63,356 nucleotides of DNA from Pyrenochaeta sp. MPI-SDFR-AT-0127 (lineage: Eukaryota; Ascomycota; Dothideomycetes; Pleosporales; Cucurbitariaceae), in NCBI GenBank assembly GCA_020747015.1, contig JAGTJM010000113.1, positions 1-63,356 on the forward strand, written 5' to 3'. Both the position numbers and the translations under genes were made by a program. The notes under the pieces were generated by a model. The model had not been told where the DNA came from, did not search any database, and saw nothing but the letters and a program-made list of their open reading frames with translations. Positions 33,271 to 44,712 of this stretch are shown piece after piece. Position 1 is the stretch's first letter, and each line of letters begins with the position of its first letter.

Positions 33271-34764
33271 TCATTTGGGATCGCATACAACAATGTATGG
33301 ATGTACCGCCGCTGTAGCATATTAATTAGTTGAAAACCTCTCACATTTGCGATCTTTGCTTACCTCCAACAAATAACCGCCCAGTCTTAGCATCATGTCT
33401 AACGGTAGTAGAACCGCTAAGTACCTTTGAGTCTTTATCTTCAATCACCTTTTCCACTCGGTAATCGACAGATCTGACTCCCTCGGACCCTACATCGACC
33501 GTCTTGCGAATGCGCCAGATGCTCACTGGTGCAATTTCCTCGAATGGATCCTTCATACCCTTCATGGACTGGAATAGGCTCGGAAACCCGGGGACGTAGA
33601 GGTCTCCCTTGGCATCAGGGGATACGTTGTCGAGGGGCATGCCGACGTGGATGGTATCGAGCTGCTTCAACGTCTTGTCATCGTTGGTCGAGAAGACGCG
33701 GATCTGACCATCCACACTACTTGGAACGTAGATGAGGCCGTCGAAACCTTTAGCAAGTCCATTGGGGAACTTGAGCTTGGGCTTTGGGATCAGCTTGAGG
33801 ACTTTGTCGAGGAGAACCTTGTATTTGGGCTCAAGGGTTTGAGTCGACGGTGCTTCGTCTACCCCCTCATTCCCATTAAATGCTACTTGGCAATCTCCGT
33901 TGCCGTCGCAGTAAACCACATTCCCACCGCCAATAATTGCATCTAATTCCTTTCGCTAGACGGCATCAGTAATTGTTATACACAATTCAGTCTTGCACCT
34001 ACCAAGCCAACTTTCTCCGAGTGGTCGTTAGTCACAAAGAACGCTCCATCACCCACAGCCGCCACACGATTAGGCGTTGTAATAGCAGGCGACCATACGG
34101 TCCTAAGATGTCGCATCTGATCTTCCCCTCTTCGCATTTCAAAGATATCAATAGTAGAATTGGCGCCGATATTTGACGCATCAATGATGTTATTGAAAGC
34201 TCCAACTGGCGGACGCTGGTTCACGAAGTAGAACTGAATGGTATCTCCATCCAAAATCTGCGCGTCGAAGCCCAGGAGATCAAGAGAGGAGTCGCCAGTC
34301 GCTCCGGTATATCCTGCAGGCTTGATGGCGCGCAAGTTGAATAGGCCATCGGCTCCAGGATAATCAATGTCCAATGCAATTAGCTCTGAACCACCTGGCC
34401 TCCGTCCAGTAGAATTGACCTTGTTGATGCTATCAATTATTAGCCGAAAATCAAGTTTTTGTGTTGTAAGCGTTTGCAAAGCGTTTTATCGAATGACTTA
34501 CGCCTGATTCCACTGCAGTCGGCCTTCGGTCCCCGCACATGCAGCATACAGGGTCCTGCCCTGATTATCGAGCCACAGATCTTCACAAGCCTCCAATCTC
34601 GGATGCTGCACGCGTCGACAAGTGTACGGGAATTCATCGATGCTCTGAATCACGCGACCGATGCCAAAAGTGGTTGCAAAGAGATCCTTGAGGTAGAGCT
34701 GGTAGAGAGAAGCGCCCCACGCCACAACGAGCGCGTAGTAGACGGTGCTCCCTAAGCTGGGCAT
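33271..34764 (-). CDS. Paraoxonase/arylesterase-like beta-propeller esterase, 440 aa
   Basis: Four exons (34502-34764, 34003-34429, 33364-33955, 33271-33311) sum to 441 codons. The last exon has only 41 nt and is identified because it completes LFVGGAAVHPYIVVCDPK. The N-terminal helix (STVYYALVVAWGASLYQLYL) is an uncleaved-signal-like anchor, as in paraoxonases. Calcium-site-like stretches are visible: EACEDLWLDNQGRTLYAACA, then FVNQRPP..ASNIGANSTIDIFE, then FPNGLAKGFDGLIYVPSSVD. The family consists of six-bladed propellers that hydrolyse lactones and esters; the fungal substrates are mostly unknown. It diverges from the haloacid dehalogenase gene across 430 bp. Confidence 0.85.
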
Positions 34765-35059
34765 CTTTCATGAAACCTTGGATGTGTAACGAGGAGGGGA
34801 AAAACGAAGAACAGATGAAAGAAATAAGCTGACATCCAAAGTATTGATGGAGGAGCAATGTTGCGCCGACGCCGAAAGTGGCTTAGCGTGTTGTCTTCAG
34901 CTCATGTCAGATCGTAAAGCGACCCGAGCACAATGCACGTGGGTGCAGGGGAGGCTCTGCGCTGCCAGTTCTTTAAGGTATTGCGGGTTCGGTACGGAAA
35001 AGCTGTGTATGCAAAATTGTAGTATGCGCATCATTATAGGAATATAGTGACAAGGTAAC

Positions 35060-35067
35060 TGACGTCA
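35060..35067. promoter_or_regulatory. CRE/ATF palindrome TGACGTCA in a divergent promoter
   Basis: Sits in the 430 bp (34765-35194) between the paraoxonase-like gene and the haloacid dehalogenase, 128 bp from the latter's ATG. Perfect CREB/ATF bZIP site; use as a shared element is inference. Nothing else in this intergenic stretch is recognised. Confidence 0.4.
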
Positions 35068-35194
35068 CAGGGTCCATCATCTAGAACGTGATCTTCGGCT
35101 ATTTCAAAATAGACATCTTCGCAAAGTAGATACCGACTTACATCCATCCCCCACCTAGAAATCATATCAAATCAATAAACCCAAACTGTCAAAG

Positions 35195-35920
35195 ATGACA
35201 AAATCCGCTTCTTTCGATGTAATAGGCACATGCTTCGACTTCTCCGTGCCCATTTCGAAAATCCACTCCCAGCTCGGTCCAAAGCTCACCACGGCATCCG
35301 TAGACCCGAAAACACTATTCTTCTCCTGGTTCTACGCCGCGCAGCGAGACTTCACCTACACCAGCCTGGCAGGATCCTACAAGCCCATCGCGGAAATTCT
35401 AAAGTTGACATTTCGACGGGCGTGTCGGATCGTGGACCTCCCCGCCGACGCAGTTACGGATGAGGATGTAAACGAGGTGATGAAAGCGTTCAAGAGCATG
35501 ACGGCACGAGAGGGGCTGAAGAGATGTTTCGATGGGTTGAGGGAGGCTGGATGGGATGTTTACGCCGTAACAAATGGGGGCGTGCAGACATCGCTGAACT
35601 ATTATCATAGCGCTGATATTGCCCTGGACGAGGATCATCTACTCAGCTGTGATGATCTCAAGGTCGCAAAGCCGGATAGCAGAGTATATGAGAATACCAA
35701 TCGCCATTTGACAAAGCAAGGGTCGGGCAAGGAGGGCGATGGGGAAAGATGGTTTGTTGCAGCGCATGCGTGGGATCTCATTGCGGCGAGGAACGCGGGC
35801 TTCAAGACGGCGTATCTCGACTTTGAGGAGCATGACCCTGTTACCGAAGTTTTTGGCGAGTTTGACCTGTATGCAAAGAGTATGGACGAACTACTAGCAA
35901 AGCTTAAGGAGGTAGACTAA
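35195..35920 (+). CDS. Haloacid-dehalogenase-type hydrolase (type II-like), 241 aa
   Basis: Single exon. The nucleophile Asp8 lies in the HAD motif I (SFDVIGTCFDFS), motif II is the AVTNGGVQTSLNYY segment, the Lys is in LKVAKPDSRVYE, and the acidic motif follows in FVAAHAWDLIAARNAG. The cap domain is between residues about 15 and 100. Family members resemble L-2-haloacid dehalogenases, but fungal versions may act on other phosphate or halide substrates. Length fits a complete protein. Convergent with Spf1, whose stop lies 252 bp further on. Confidence 0.85.
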   Translation: MTKSASFDVIGTCFDFSVPISKIHSQLGPKLTTASVDPKTLFFSWFYAAQRDFTYTSLAGSYKPIAEILKLTFRRACRIVDLPADAVTDEDVNEVMKAFKSMTAREGLKRCFDGLREAGWDVYAVTNGGVQTSLNYYHSADIALDEDHLLSCDDLKVAKPDSRVYENTNRHLTKQGSGKEGDGERWFVAAHAWDLIAARNAGFKTAYLDFEEHDPVTEVFGEFDLYAKSMDELLAKLKEVD

Positions 35921-36171
35921 ATCAATCGCCGGGGCGATATATTGACCTCATCCCAATAGCCTGTGGACTATTGCTTGCGTGCATCGCTTTCAGTACTGGA
36001 ATAATTCGATCAAAAGCCTCGACGATATTAAGAACATCAAAGGCGTAAACCAAAGGCTCAATAATGAGGAGAGAAAGTGGTATGTATTCTATAGTCTCAT
36101 ATTACAACGACCCTCAAGATCTAACGCACGCTATGCACAAACCAAACACTCCGCAAATCTCTTCATCCGCT

Positions 36172-39100
36172 TTATTTCGTGGTGATGAGGCCTGCTGCAC
36201 GAGCCTTCTCTTCGATCTCTGCATTCTTCTTCTTCTGCGCCTCTTGCTCCTCCTCCCTCTTTCTCTGCTCTTCCCTTGCTAATTGATCGGGTCTCCTCAG
36301 CGCGATATCCTTTGGCCTGTTGTCGCTGAATCCCCACTTCAATACCTTCTCAATAATCCAGCAGGCTCCGAAATCCAAGGCCATGATAGATGTAATCATG
36401 AGCTTGAAGTCAGAGGTGAAGGGCACGAGCTTCAATTTGGTGTTGAGTTCAGGGATGAATTCGGTAGCGCAAGAAAATGCGACGCCAGAGACAAGTACAA
36501 GACCCCAGTACATACCCTTGTTTTCGCGGATAGACTCACGGAAGGGGCGACCTTGGTAGTTGATTGCGAAAGTGGAAATTTGCTGGATGAGTTGCAAAAG
36601 GTAGATAGCAGAGTTGAGAAGAGAGGGCTCAAAGTCCTTCTCGAGATCCGGATTCGGCTCCTTGGGCTCAGTACGCTGTACGTATTGAGACACGTAGATG
36701 AGGGTGACGATGTGGACGGCGAACTGGCCGAGGACGGAGCCAATGATGTAGATGTTGAAGATGTTATGTTGGGGACGCTCTTTAGAGAGCGCTTCGACGG
36801 TCTGAAGAGCTTGTTAGGAATCATTCAATATAAATGAAAGAATGGAGGTCATACCTTTGCACGGGAGATGGACAAAAAGCAGACGCTCATCATCATACCC
36901 GAAATTGTCACTTGACCGTCACCAAATTTAATACCATCGAGATAGAGGACCGACAAACTGTACGCGGAAATCAAGCAGTTCAGTGCCAAGATCTTGTACA
37001 TCTGAATTGTAGCAACAAGAGTGCAGCGACCTTGTCGGATAATGTTGGGGATTGCAACTACGTTGGCAAGCTTTGAGGTAAAAGGTGCAGCAACAGAAGC
37101 ATCGCCGAGCTTAATGGTAGGCGGCTCGTTGCTGAGCTCGTCGAGCTCTGACATCATCATCTTCTCTTGCATTTGCTGTGCGAAGTTACCAGCGGCCTGC
37201 GCAGGTTGCGCTTGGCCAGGCTGTTGCTCCACTACTGCGCCAGTCGATCCGTTAGCAGCACCATTGGCATCTGGAAGCAGGCCCTTCCTCTTAGCATGCG
37301 CTTCGACTGCCTTTTCATAGTGTGGGTTTGTCGGTCCAGGCGGGTACAGATGGGCAATCATGACGGGAACCGGTGGCTGAGGCTGATTGAATCTTTGCAT
37401 CAATGCACACTGCTTCTCGTAAACTGCTTTCATCTGCGTATTGCGGAAATGCTCGCCAATCTTGTCCAAGTCTTCGCGAGTTCCGTTAAGCAAAGCGACA
37501 CCAATGTGAGCCTGCTTCAAGGCGCCGACGTCGTTGGTTCCGTCACCAGCCATCAGGGTAGTGTAACCACAGTCTTTAAGGCCGAGAAGAATTTCCTCCT
37601 TTTGCTTCGGCGACACACGTGCATATACCCAGGCGTGTCGCAGAATCTGCTTCCAGCCAGGTTGTCCAGTAAACTTTGCAAGCGCATATCCAGTGATGCA
37701 TATATCCTTTGTACTCAAAATATCGGCAGCTAGGGGCTTGGTAGGATCGACAGCAATGTTGACCTTGTCGTCGACACTACGCCAGACAAGATCCACGTCC
37801 GAGTCATCATGTTCCGGGGCGTCGAGGATATAGCAGTCGCGGTCAACAATCTCGACCTGTTTGGCGACGTGGACGGCGGTCAAGGGGTTGTCACCAGTAA
37901 TCATTACCACGCGGTGACTGGATTCGTTCAGCATGCGGACAGCCTCGATCGCATCAGGTTTGAGCGGGCATTGGAGAACGAGGAAACCAGCAAAGTGCAA
38001 ATCTGACTCGACTTGTTCACGCTTGAGGTCGTTGATACGATTCTGTCCCCACTCGCCCTCCTCAGAAAGGAACTTGTAGGCAAGGGCAAGCACACGGCCA
38101 CCGTTTCGGGTAAAGTGCTTGAAGGTTTCCTCGTAGTTAGGCGGCGTGTTTACCAGCATCTTTCGGATCGTTTCGGGTGCACCCTTGACCGCAGCGATTG
38201 TACTTTTGACCTTACGGCCAGTCTTCTTGTTATTAACTAAAACTGTGGCGACAGAGCTTTGGCGCTTCAGAGCAGATGAGAACTGGAAGCGGCGGCGGAT
38301 CTGAACGAGTTCGGCGTGAGATTTGGCAGTAGTTGTTGCGGCAGTCAAGGTATCCTTGGCTCCGAGTTTCCAACCGAGAGACTGAAGCGTGGCCTTCTCC
38401 ATGGGTTCACCGACAATCTCGCCGTCGTCGAGCTTGACCAAAGCGTGCGCAGTAGCGAGGACCAAGGTGGTCTCTGTCCCAACGTCTGTGACCTTGGCGA
38501 GCTCTGTATGCGCACCATCTGTGGTAGCAGTGGCTCCATTTTGACCCAGTGACAAGCCAGCAATACCATCCACGACTAAATCTTCTCCAGTCAGGGTACC
38601 AGTCTTATCGAAGCAGGCAACGTCGACCTGGCCGGCGAATGGAATGCGGAAAGGTTCGGTGCAGAAGATGGCATACTTGCTCAACGCAGCGAGAGATGTG
38701 TTGACGGCCAAGCTGAGTTCCATGGGAAGCTCAGGAGGTACGACACTGGTGACAATCAAGACGCAGTCGAGGAGAAGCTTGTTACGCTGGCGGTCTAGCC
38801 TAACACCCTCTTGCCAGACGTACCATGAGGCGGCAACGGCGAAGACAGTGAGGAAGAGAATGAAGAACAGTGCCTCAACGTTGTTGGCAGAGACGCGCTC
38901 AGTAGCAAAGATCATGGTCCTGACGAGGCTGCCCTGGTTTGTCTCGAATCCAGTCTTGACTACAACAGCAACGGCGCCCTTGTCGGGTGGCGGAGGTACA
39001 CCAGATGAAAGTTTGGCAACAGTGGCACCGTCTTCCTCGGCATTGCTTCCGTGCGACACCTGGAGAACCTTGGTGCCGCCCCACAGGAACGAGTTCTTGT

Positions 39101-40112
39101 CCAGGCCCTCGGGCTCAATGCGCGCGTCGCCAGGGCGCAGTTGAATCGACTCCTTGAGCACTGGGGTACTCTCGCCAGAAAGCATAGCCTCGTTGACAAT
39201 TGCGGAGCCCTCGAGGAGAAGCATGTCGCATGCCACGCCCGAGTCTTCCTTGGTCCTGCCTGCGCTGACCACGTCGCCAGGTAGCAGCTTGTCGCTCATG
39301 ATCTCCTGCCACTTCTTCTGCCTGTATACCAGAATCTCGTAGGGCTTGATGCTCATTCCACGGAACTCGTTGAGCGTCCTCTGCCTCTGCCACACAACGG
39401 TGCTCTCGAACACGACCAACATGAAGAGCGTGAACAGCGAGTAGTACCAGTATTCATCCAACATCCACAGCCCCACGCAAAAGATCTGAAACACAAAGAA
39501 GGGCGCCACGGCGTGCTCCTTGAACAGCTCCGTGAAAGTGGGCACGGGGATATCGAACGCGTTGTCGCCATAGTGCTGCGTAAGGCGGTCAATATCTGCG
39601 GGGGAGACGAGGCCTTTGGTCTGCTGGAAGGTGCTGAGCTGCGGCTTGGGTTCGGCGTCGAGGGGGTAGACGAGCGGGGCGAAGGAGCCTTTCTCGGCGT
39701 CGTAGAGGAATCGTCGCTTCTGGAAGAGGAAAGACAGATTCGGCTTTCCGCCCACGTTGTCGCGGATCAGCTTGACAATCTCGGCAGCGCCAGCGTTCTT
39801 GATGGGGTGGACCTTGATGAGCTGGGCAGAGCGGACGTCGCTGGCAGAGGTCGCGGTGAAGGCGCTTTTGAGGTTAACGTTCCAGTGGGTCATGAGCCAG
39901 AACAGCGATTGGAACGTGGTGATGGCGGCGACCCAGACAAACGTCCATTCCGAGGACTGGATATATTTCTCGTAGCGGACGGGCGACAGGTAGATGGCCG
40001 ACCAGGCGGGCCATATTATCAGAAACGGCCAGATGTACGTGTGCAGCTGCAGCGGCAGGGGATTGTGCAAGCTGGCCTGCTGGATCTTGGGGTCGTCGAC
40101 AAGAGGCGCCAT
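36172..40112 (-). CDS. spf1: P5A-type ATPase of the endoplasmic reticulum (Spf1), 1295 aa
   Basis: Established role of this family: an ER P-type ATPase that removes wrongly inserted tail- or signal-anchored helices. Two exons (36855-40112 and 36172-36801; 53-nt intron) give 1296 codons, close to yeast Spf1. The phosphorylation motif FDKTGTLTGEDLV lies near residue 500. About 40 residues earlier is the P5A-type PPELPMELSLAVN, and the hinge TLMAGDGTNDVGALKQAHIG is complete. N-terminal helices and the cytosolic SIKPYEILVYRQKKWQEI part match the family. The C-terminus ends in a charged helix with many Glu and Lys (REEQRKREEEQEAQKKKNAE). A housekeeping gene, useful as a phylogenetic anchor. The long antisense open frame at 39513-40343 is a shadow. 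Confidence 0.96.
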
Positions 40113-40300
40113 GGTTGTGCGGTGGGTGTCGTGTCCACAGGGACGTCAGAGTTGGAATTGATAAAATGCCACCGACGCCGCCAAAAGTCGCCATCGCGCC
40201 TGCGAGCGTGTCGGGGGTACTTTTCCCGACTGGTCCGTGCCTCGGCCGTCGAACATTCGCGAAGCCTCAATTCCTCTGCATGGCCAGTCAACACCAAAGT

Positions 40301-40318
40301 CACGACCACGACCACGAC
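40301..40318. repeat. Hexanucleotide (CACGAC)3 microsatellite
   Basis: Three exact copies of CACGAC upstream of Spf1, within the 429-bp interval 40113-40541 that otherwise shows no recognisable feature. Likely a neutral microsatellite in the promoter or 5' leader. Confidence 0.6.
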
Positions 40319-40541
40319 CATGAGCTGTCCCGACAATTATTAGAACACAGCTATTCAATTGATGCTAGCAACCTTACTAGGATTCCTCATGGATCACTGA
40401 CATGAAGACTCATCGCTTGTATTTCTCCTTATTAGCTGAATCCCTGCTCCACCTACTACGCTTCACGCCATAAGAAAGGAATTCCATATTTGCATATTCA
40501 ATCATTAAGAACAGCCTCAAACAGTTCATCATCTCATCATT

Positions 40542-41467
40542 TCATACACTCTGGGAGACACACCAACTCTCACCCACACTCACCTTTCGTCTCCAAACCA
40601 CCGCTCCTTGAATCGTCTCATATCTAACCTCCTTGTCTCGCCATCGCCATCGCCATATCCTCTGTATCTGCCCAAGAATCTTTACATCAATATCAACTCT
40701 CTTGCCTTTCAGCGGCTCCAACCCCCTCAACACCTGCGCATCCAGATGCCACTCTATCTGCGGGCTTGAGAACTCTTTCGGCTCCACAATCATCCTAAGG
40801 GCGTGTAGATGCTGCATGCCTTCCAACACCTTACACGCTGCGGTCCAGAATGTCGGCTTCTCTTTCCACGGTATGATGGGCAGTTGGTTGCGGACTGCAT
40901 GCCGAGAGCGCGTGTGCGCAAAGTCGAGGGGCCGTGTGGGATAAATTGGTCGATCCTTGGAGCTAGACATTGTAAAGTCCAAGCACACTGTCCTTATCCT
41001 CGCGCTCCTTGACGGTAGTATAGACCCATGGAACGATAGAAATGACTCCACACCAAAGAACCTGTACCTCAGTGTAGCGTACAGGAGAGGAATGACCTCG
41101 GAATAGCTGCCACGCCGCTGTTCAGCACGCTTGTCTACAACAATTCAGCAAGAAACAATAGGTAAACGTACATTTTCCAACATGTTTGCAGAAGTGGTAG
41201 CACATCTATTACCTCCTCACTGAATCCACGCCACGCATGGAGCTGCTCAAATTCAGACATGAGATTTACAAACATCTCGTCCCCCCCACAGACAGCATAC
41301 TGCTCAAACACCAATATCCTCACTTCTGCCGGCAATCTGAACAGCCAGCATCCGTCCTGCGATTCTGTAGTTCTTCGATTCCAGGGGAACAATGCCGTCT
41401 CAACAGGGAGTGTCAGGGCACGCTTTCTTCGAACTGGACGCGGTGGCTGCACATTCTTACGCAGCAT
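40542..41467 (-). CDS. F-box-like fungal protein (LPAEVRILVFEQY type), 286 aa
   Basis: Two exons (41172-41467 and 40542-41106; 65-nt intron) sum to 287 codons. The intron is fixed by continuity of LPLLQTCWKIYSEVIPLLYA, the second signature of this family after WLFRLPAEVRILVFEQYAVC near residue 42. The rest (RIRTVCLDFT; ALRMIVEPKEFSSPQIEWHL) fits the C-terminal halves seen in such proteins. They are numerous in ascomycetes; no function is established. The protein at 31897-32529 is a distant relative by motif, not a recent duplicate. Confidence 0.75.
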
Positions 41468-41987
41468 TTGCTCTCAACCTTGCGGGGCCAGTCAGTCTTG
41501 CTACGCATGAATACAACAAGTAAAAACCACCAGATGGGAGAATCGAGAAGGTGCGTGGCGGACGGCGCGGCTGAGCTCCAGGGAATCCTACGGCTGCGAC
41601 ATGAACGTAGAGACGACTGAATCCGATGTCAAACCCAGAGCTTTTTATCTTGAAGCTGTGATATGGTTATAGACTAGATGTAAGTATGGATCTGGAGCCA
41701 AAAGGCGCGCTGGGGTGCAAGGCAGACTGTCCCGAGGTCGCTAAAGTGGGGGCGTGCTTCGAACTAACGAATTAGAGCTCAAGTTGCTTCGAGAATGCTT
41801 GTATTTCTTTTTCCCCTTAGTCCAAAGTATGTATTTCATGCAAGCTGAACGACCCCACACTTGGCCTTATATCTTCCCGTAATGCAACAACTGCCGTGTG
41901 ATATAAACCACCTTTTCTAGAAGTGGTTACGCCAGATATACAGCTCGAAGACGATATTACCAATCCTTGGCATTCTCAATCCTCAAC
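41468..41987. other. Promoter region between F-box-like gene and P450
   Basis: 520 bp between two divergent starts. Open frames here are shadows of the neighbours. I see no CGG..CCG palindrome like those in the promoter at 47.5 kb. Confidence 0.4.
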
Positions 41988-43735
41988 ATGTATACCGTTC
42001 TCTCGCTAAAAGGGTTAGGGCTAGTAGTGCTGCTCGTGAGTTATTGAAATACACAGGCTATGCGTCTTGCGTGTTGGCACCTACTAACGTGTTCTCTCTC
42101 TGCGGACCCTTGCATCTGTCCTCGCAAAAGCACTCTACAACGTACTTCTTCACCCGTTACGTTCCTATCCTGGGCCAAGGATATGGGCAGCGAGCCGACT
42201 ACCACTCATCTCATGGTCTATCAAAGGGCGGCTGAATGATAAGATCAAAGCACTCCACGACCACTACGGTCCTGTGGTGAGAGTTGGCCCTGATGAGCTT
42301 ACCTATGAGTCAGGACAGGTTTGGAAAGAAATATACGGACATCGTTCCCCGGAGATGCCAAAATCGCTCAAAGGGCATGGGCTTGCAGGACCTTCCAATG
42401 GAGTCCATGCTATCACGACCGTACCTTCAAAGGAAGATCATTCTCGTATGAGACGATCGCTCGCCTACGCCTTCTCAGAAAAAGCTTTACGCGCTCAAGA
42501 GAGATTCCTGACCAAATATGTGAATATTTTGATAGAGCAGTTGAGGACGAAGTGCAGCGACGGCCCAGTGGACATGGTGCAATGGTATAATTTCACTACG
42601 TTCGATGCCATCGGCGATCTGGCTTTTGGCGAATCCTTCGATTGCCTTACAACCTCCGCATTGCATCCATGGGTGAAGATAATTTTCGATTCGACCAAGG
42701 CAATTCCCTATGTGCAGGCGTTGAACTACTACGGACTCGGAAGCCTGAGAAAATACCTCATACCCCCAAAACTTGCAAGAGCAATCGCCAACAACCAGAC
42801 TTTGGTAACAGCGAAGATACAGAGACGGCTTGATAAGGGCGTGGACAAGGAGCGTGGTGACTTTCTCAGCTACTTACTTCGGGTGGAAGAAGGCCTTCAG
42901 CTGTCACTAGGCGAGCTACAGACAATGTCAAAGATTCTCATTGTAGGAGGCAGTGAAACCACAGCTACACTTCTTTCAGGCGCGACTTACTACCTGCTCA
43001 AGACACCAGCGGCATATAGAAGGCTCGTCCATGAAATCCGCAGTCGATTTGACAGCGAGTCTGAGATTAGTCTCATGTCCGTGGGCGAACTGCCATATCT
43101 GAACGCTGTCCTGGAAGAGTCTCTACGTGTGTTTCCTCCTGTGCCGGCAAGCTTGCCCCGAATCACGCCTCCTGGAGGAGAGACTATTATGGGGCGATAC
43201 GTACCTGGAGGAGTAAGTATATATGTTTCACTGCACCTCAATCGCCTGATATTGCAGATCCTGGCGAAGTAGAAGGCCCCGTCAAGCACGACAGTAGCCA
43301 GACACTCTCGAACGAAAAGCTAACTGTCGCTAAAACAGGTTGCTGTCGGCGTGCACCAGTGGTCTGCATCACGATCTGCAAGAAACTGGGCTGAGCCACA
43401 ACAATTCCGGCCTGAGCGATGGCTCCGTGAAACAGAGGAAGAAAAGGCCACATTTTCAAGCGACGACAGGTCTGCGTCCCAGCCGTTTGGAGTAGGGCCA
43501 AGAAACTGCATCGGAAGGAATCTGGTACGTGTATCAATCCACATATAAATTTATAGAGCTATAACACTCCATATAGGCATACGCGGAAATGCGTCTGATT
43601 TTGGCGCGCGTACTGTGGAACTTTGACTTGGAGCTAGCTCCCGGTTCGAACGAGTGGGCTGCAGAACAGCTTTCAACGATTATATGGCAAAAGTCTCCGC
43701 TGATGATATTACTTAAGAAGAGGAGGATATATTAG
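41988..43735 (+). CDS. Cytochrome P450, 499 aa, first intron lacks an AG acceptor
   Basis: Membrane-bound haem monooxygenase of fungal secondary or detoxifying metabolism. Exons 41988-42035, 42106-43212, 43339-43524 and 43577-43735 sum to exactly 500 codons. Visible: N-terminal anchor (VLSLKGLGLVVLL, then TLASVLAKALYNVL) with the HPLRSYPGPRIWAAS hinge, I-helix oxygen motif (GGSETTATLL), K-helix ExxR (EESLRVFPPVP), PERF-like FRPERW and the haem loop FGVGPRNCIGRN with Cys442. The first intron has a good donor (GTGAGT), a perfect TACTAAC branch site and a pyrimidine tract, but where AG should stand the genome reads GG (CTCTCTGCGG/ACC). Only this junction keeps the frame and the anchor-hinge sequence, so the gene is intact except for this site. 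It may be non-functional. Confidence 0.85.
42036..42105 (+). other. Intron 1 of the P450 with mutated 3' splice site
   Basis: 70 nt from GTGAGTTATTG to TGCGG. The branch site TACTAAC is at 42083-42089, followed by a T/C tract and then CGG instead of CAG. The only AG in the intron (CACAG, ending about 42056) lies upstream of the branch site and leads into a frame with stops. No AG soon after 42105 is in the right phase. Confidence 0.75.
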
Positions 43736-44199
43736 GATACAATTAAACTTATTGGTAATTATTATACCCTATAAGCACAATGCTGTCCTTAATGCTAGTG
43801 TGCTAAGAAAACTAGACTTCCAACAGTTATTGTGTGAAAGAAACACGACACACGCTAGATGATAGCACAATCCGTTACTCTCTGGCGATCATTCATTCGT
43901 TCTCTGAACGCTCAGAATGAGCATTCTCTGCATTTGCACTCAGCTCTGCCGCCAGATTCTGATGTCATATATTTCGCAATCGCTTCCATTCAAATTGTAC
44001 TAGTAGACTACAGAGCTCTAAACAGCACCAAAAGCACTACCAACGTTGCCGGATTCGTGTATTGAACTAAAATCGTGTCAACGGCTAATACTGCACGCTC
44101 ACCACATGTCGCAAAACATTGTGAAACCTGGCTACAACCGGTGACAATTTGGACACGATTCCAATAGATAACACCCTTGCAATGTTGATAGTATCAATT
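43736..44199. other. Intergenic, AT-rich, no gene
   Basis: Between the convergent P450 and the small CPxC protein. TA-rich directly after the P450 stop. The one open frame (43859-44065) has no features. Confidence 0.4.
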
Positions 44200-44712
44200 T
44201 TATCGGCCTTTAGGCTGCCCTGTTCGGCTATCAAAACATCCTCCCTCCGGCCCAAATTCTTGTGGTCCATCGTCGATGCTCCAGGTCGGGGATAAAGTGT
44301 TGTTTGTGACCATTTTGAACTCTTTACTTTTGTCCGAGAAAATCTTCCATGATTCTTTGGCTTGCAGGGCAACCTCTTCATATGATAAGCCGCCCGTCGA
44401 TATCTTTTCCAGTATCTCCTCATTCTCCAGATCGAGTCCGCCACTTGGTGAGACGCCCGTCGGAGCTTCCTGTGCCATCTCTTGTCCCTCTGCCATTTCT
44501 TGTCCCTCTACGTCCTTTTTAATGCATCCATCGCATTTCGGGTCCTTGTTTATATTTCCAGTTACGTATTTACGAAAAGAGTAGTGCACCACTAGTGTGA
44601 TGTTTTCAACAACATCATCGCATGGTTCTACCGCTAATTCCGGTCTCTCAGCGTACGGGGCATATTCGGTGGTATTACAAAAAGGACAAGCCTTGAAAAC
44701 ATGTGTACACAT
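44200..44712 (-). CDS. Small protein with paired CxxC motifs (family A), 170 aa
   Basis: The ATG at 44712 (MCTHVFKACPFC) is preferred over an upstream GTG. Two Cys pairs, CPFC near residue 10 and CDGC near residue 61, could bind one zinc. After the first pair comes TTEYAPYAERPEL. The middle has a tandem six-residue repeat (EGQEMA twice), and the C-terminal half is polar with an amphipathic stretch (LSYEEVALQAKESWKIFSDK). The order CPxC-(Y/W)APYxE-...-CxxC is shared with the protein at 49168-49686, so the two are probably one small family. No function known to me. Lies between the P450 and the Zn2Cys6 regulator. Confidence 0.6.
   Translation of the reverse strand: MCTHVFKACPFCNTTEYAPYAERPELAVEPCDDVVENITLVVHYSFRKYVTGNINKDPKCDGCIKKDVEGQEMAEGQEMAQEAPTGVSPSGGLDLENEEILEKISTGGLSYEEVALQAKESWKIFSDKSKEFKMVTNNTLSPTWSIDDGPQEFGPEGGCFDSRTGQPKGR

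Noticed and set aside
36283..36837. A 184-codon plus-strand open frame opposite the Spf1 C-terminal exon
   Set aside because: Shadow of the conserved minus-strand frame.
39513..40343. A 276-codon plus-strand open frame opposite Spf1
   Set aside because: It lies antisense to the well-conserved Spf1 coding exon, has no domain, and its composition is that of a reversed coding strand.
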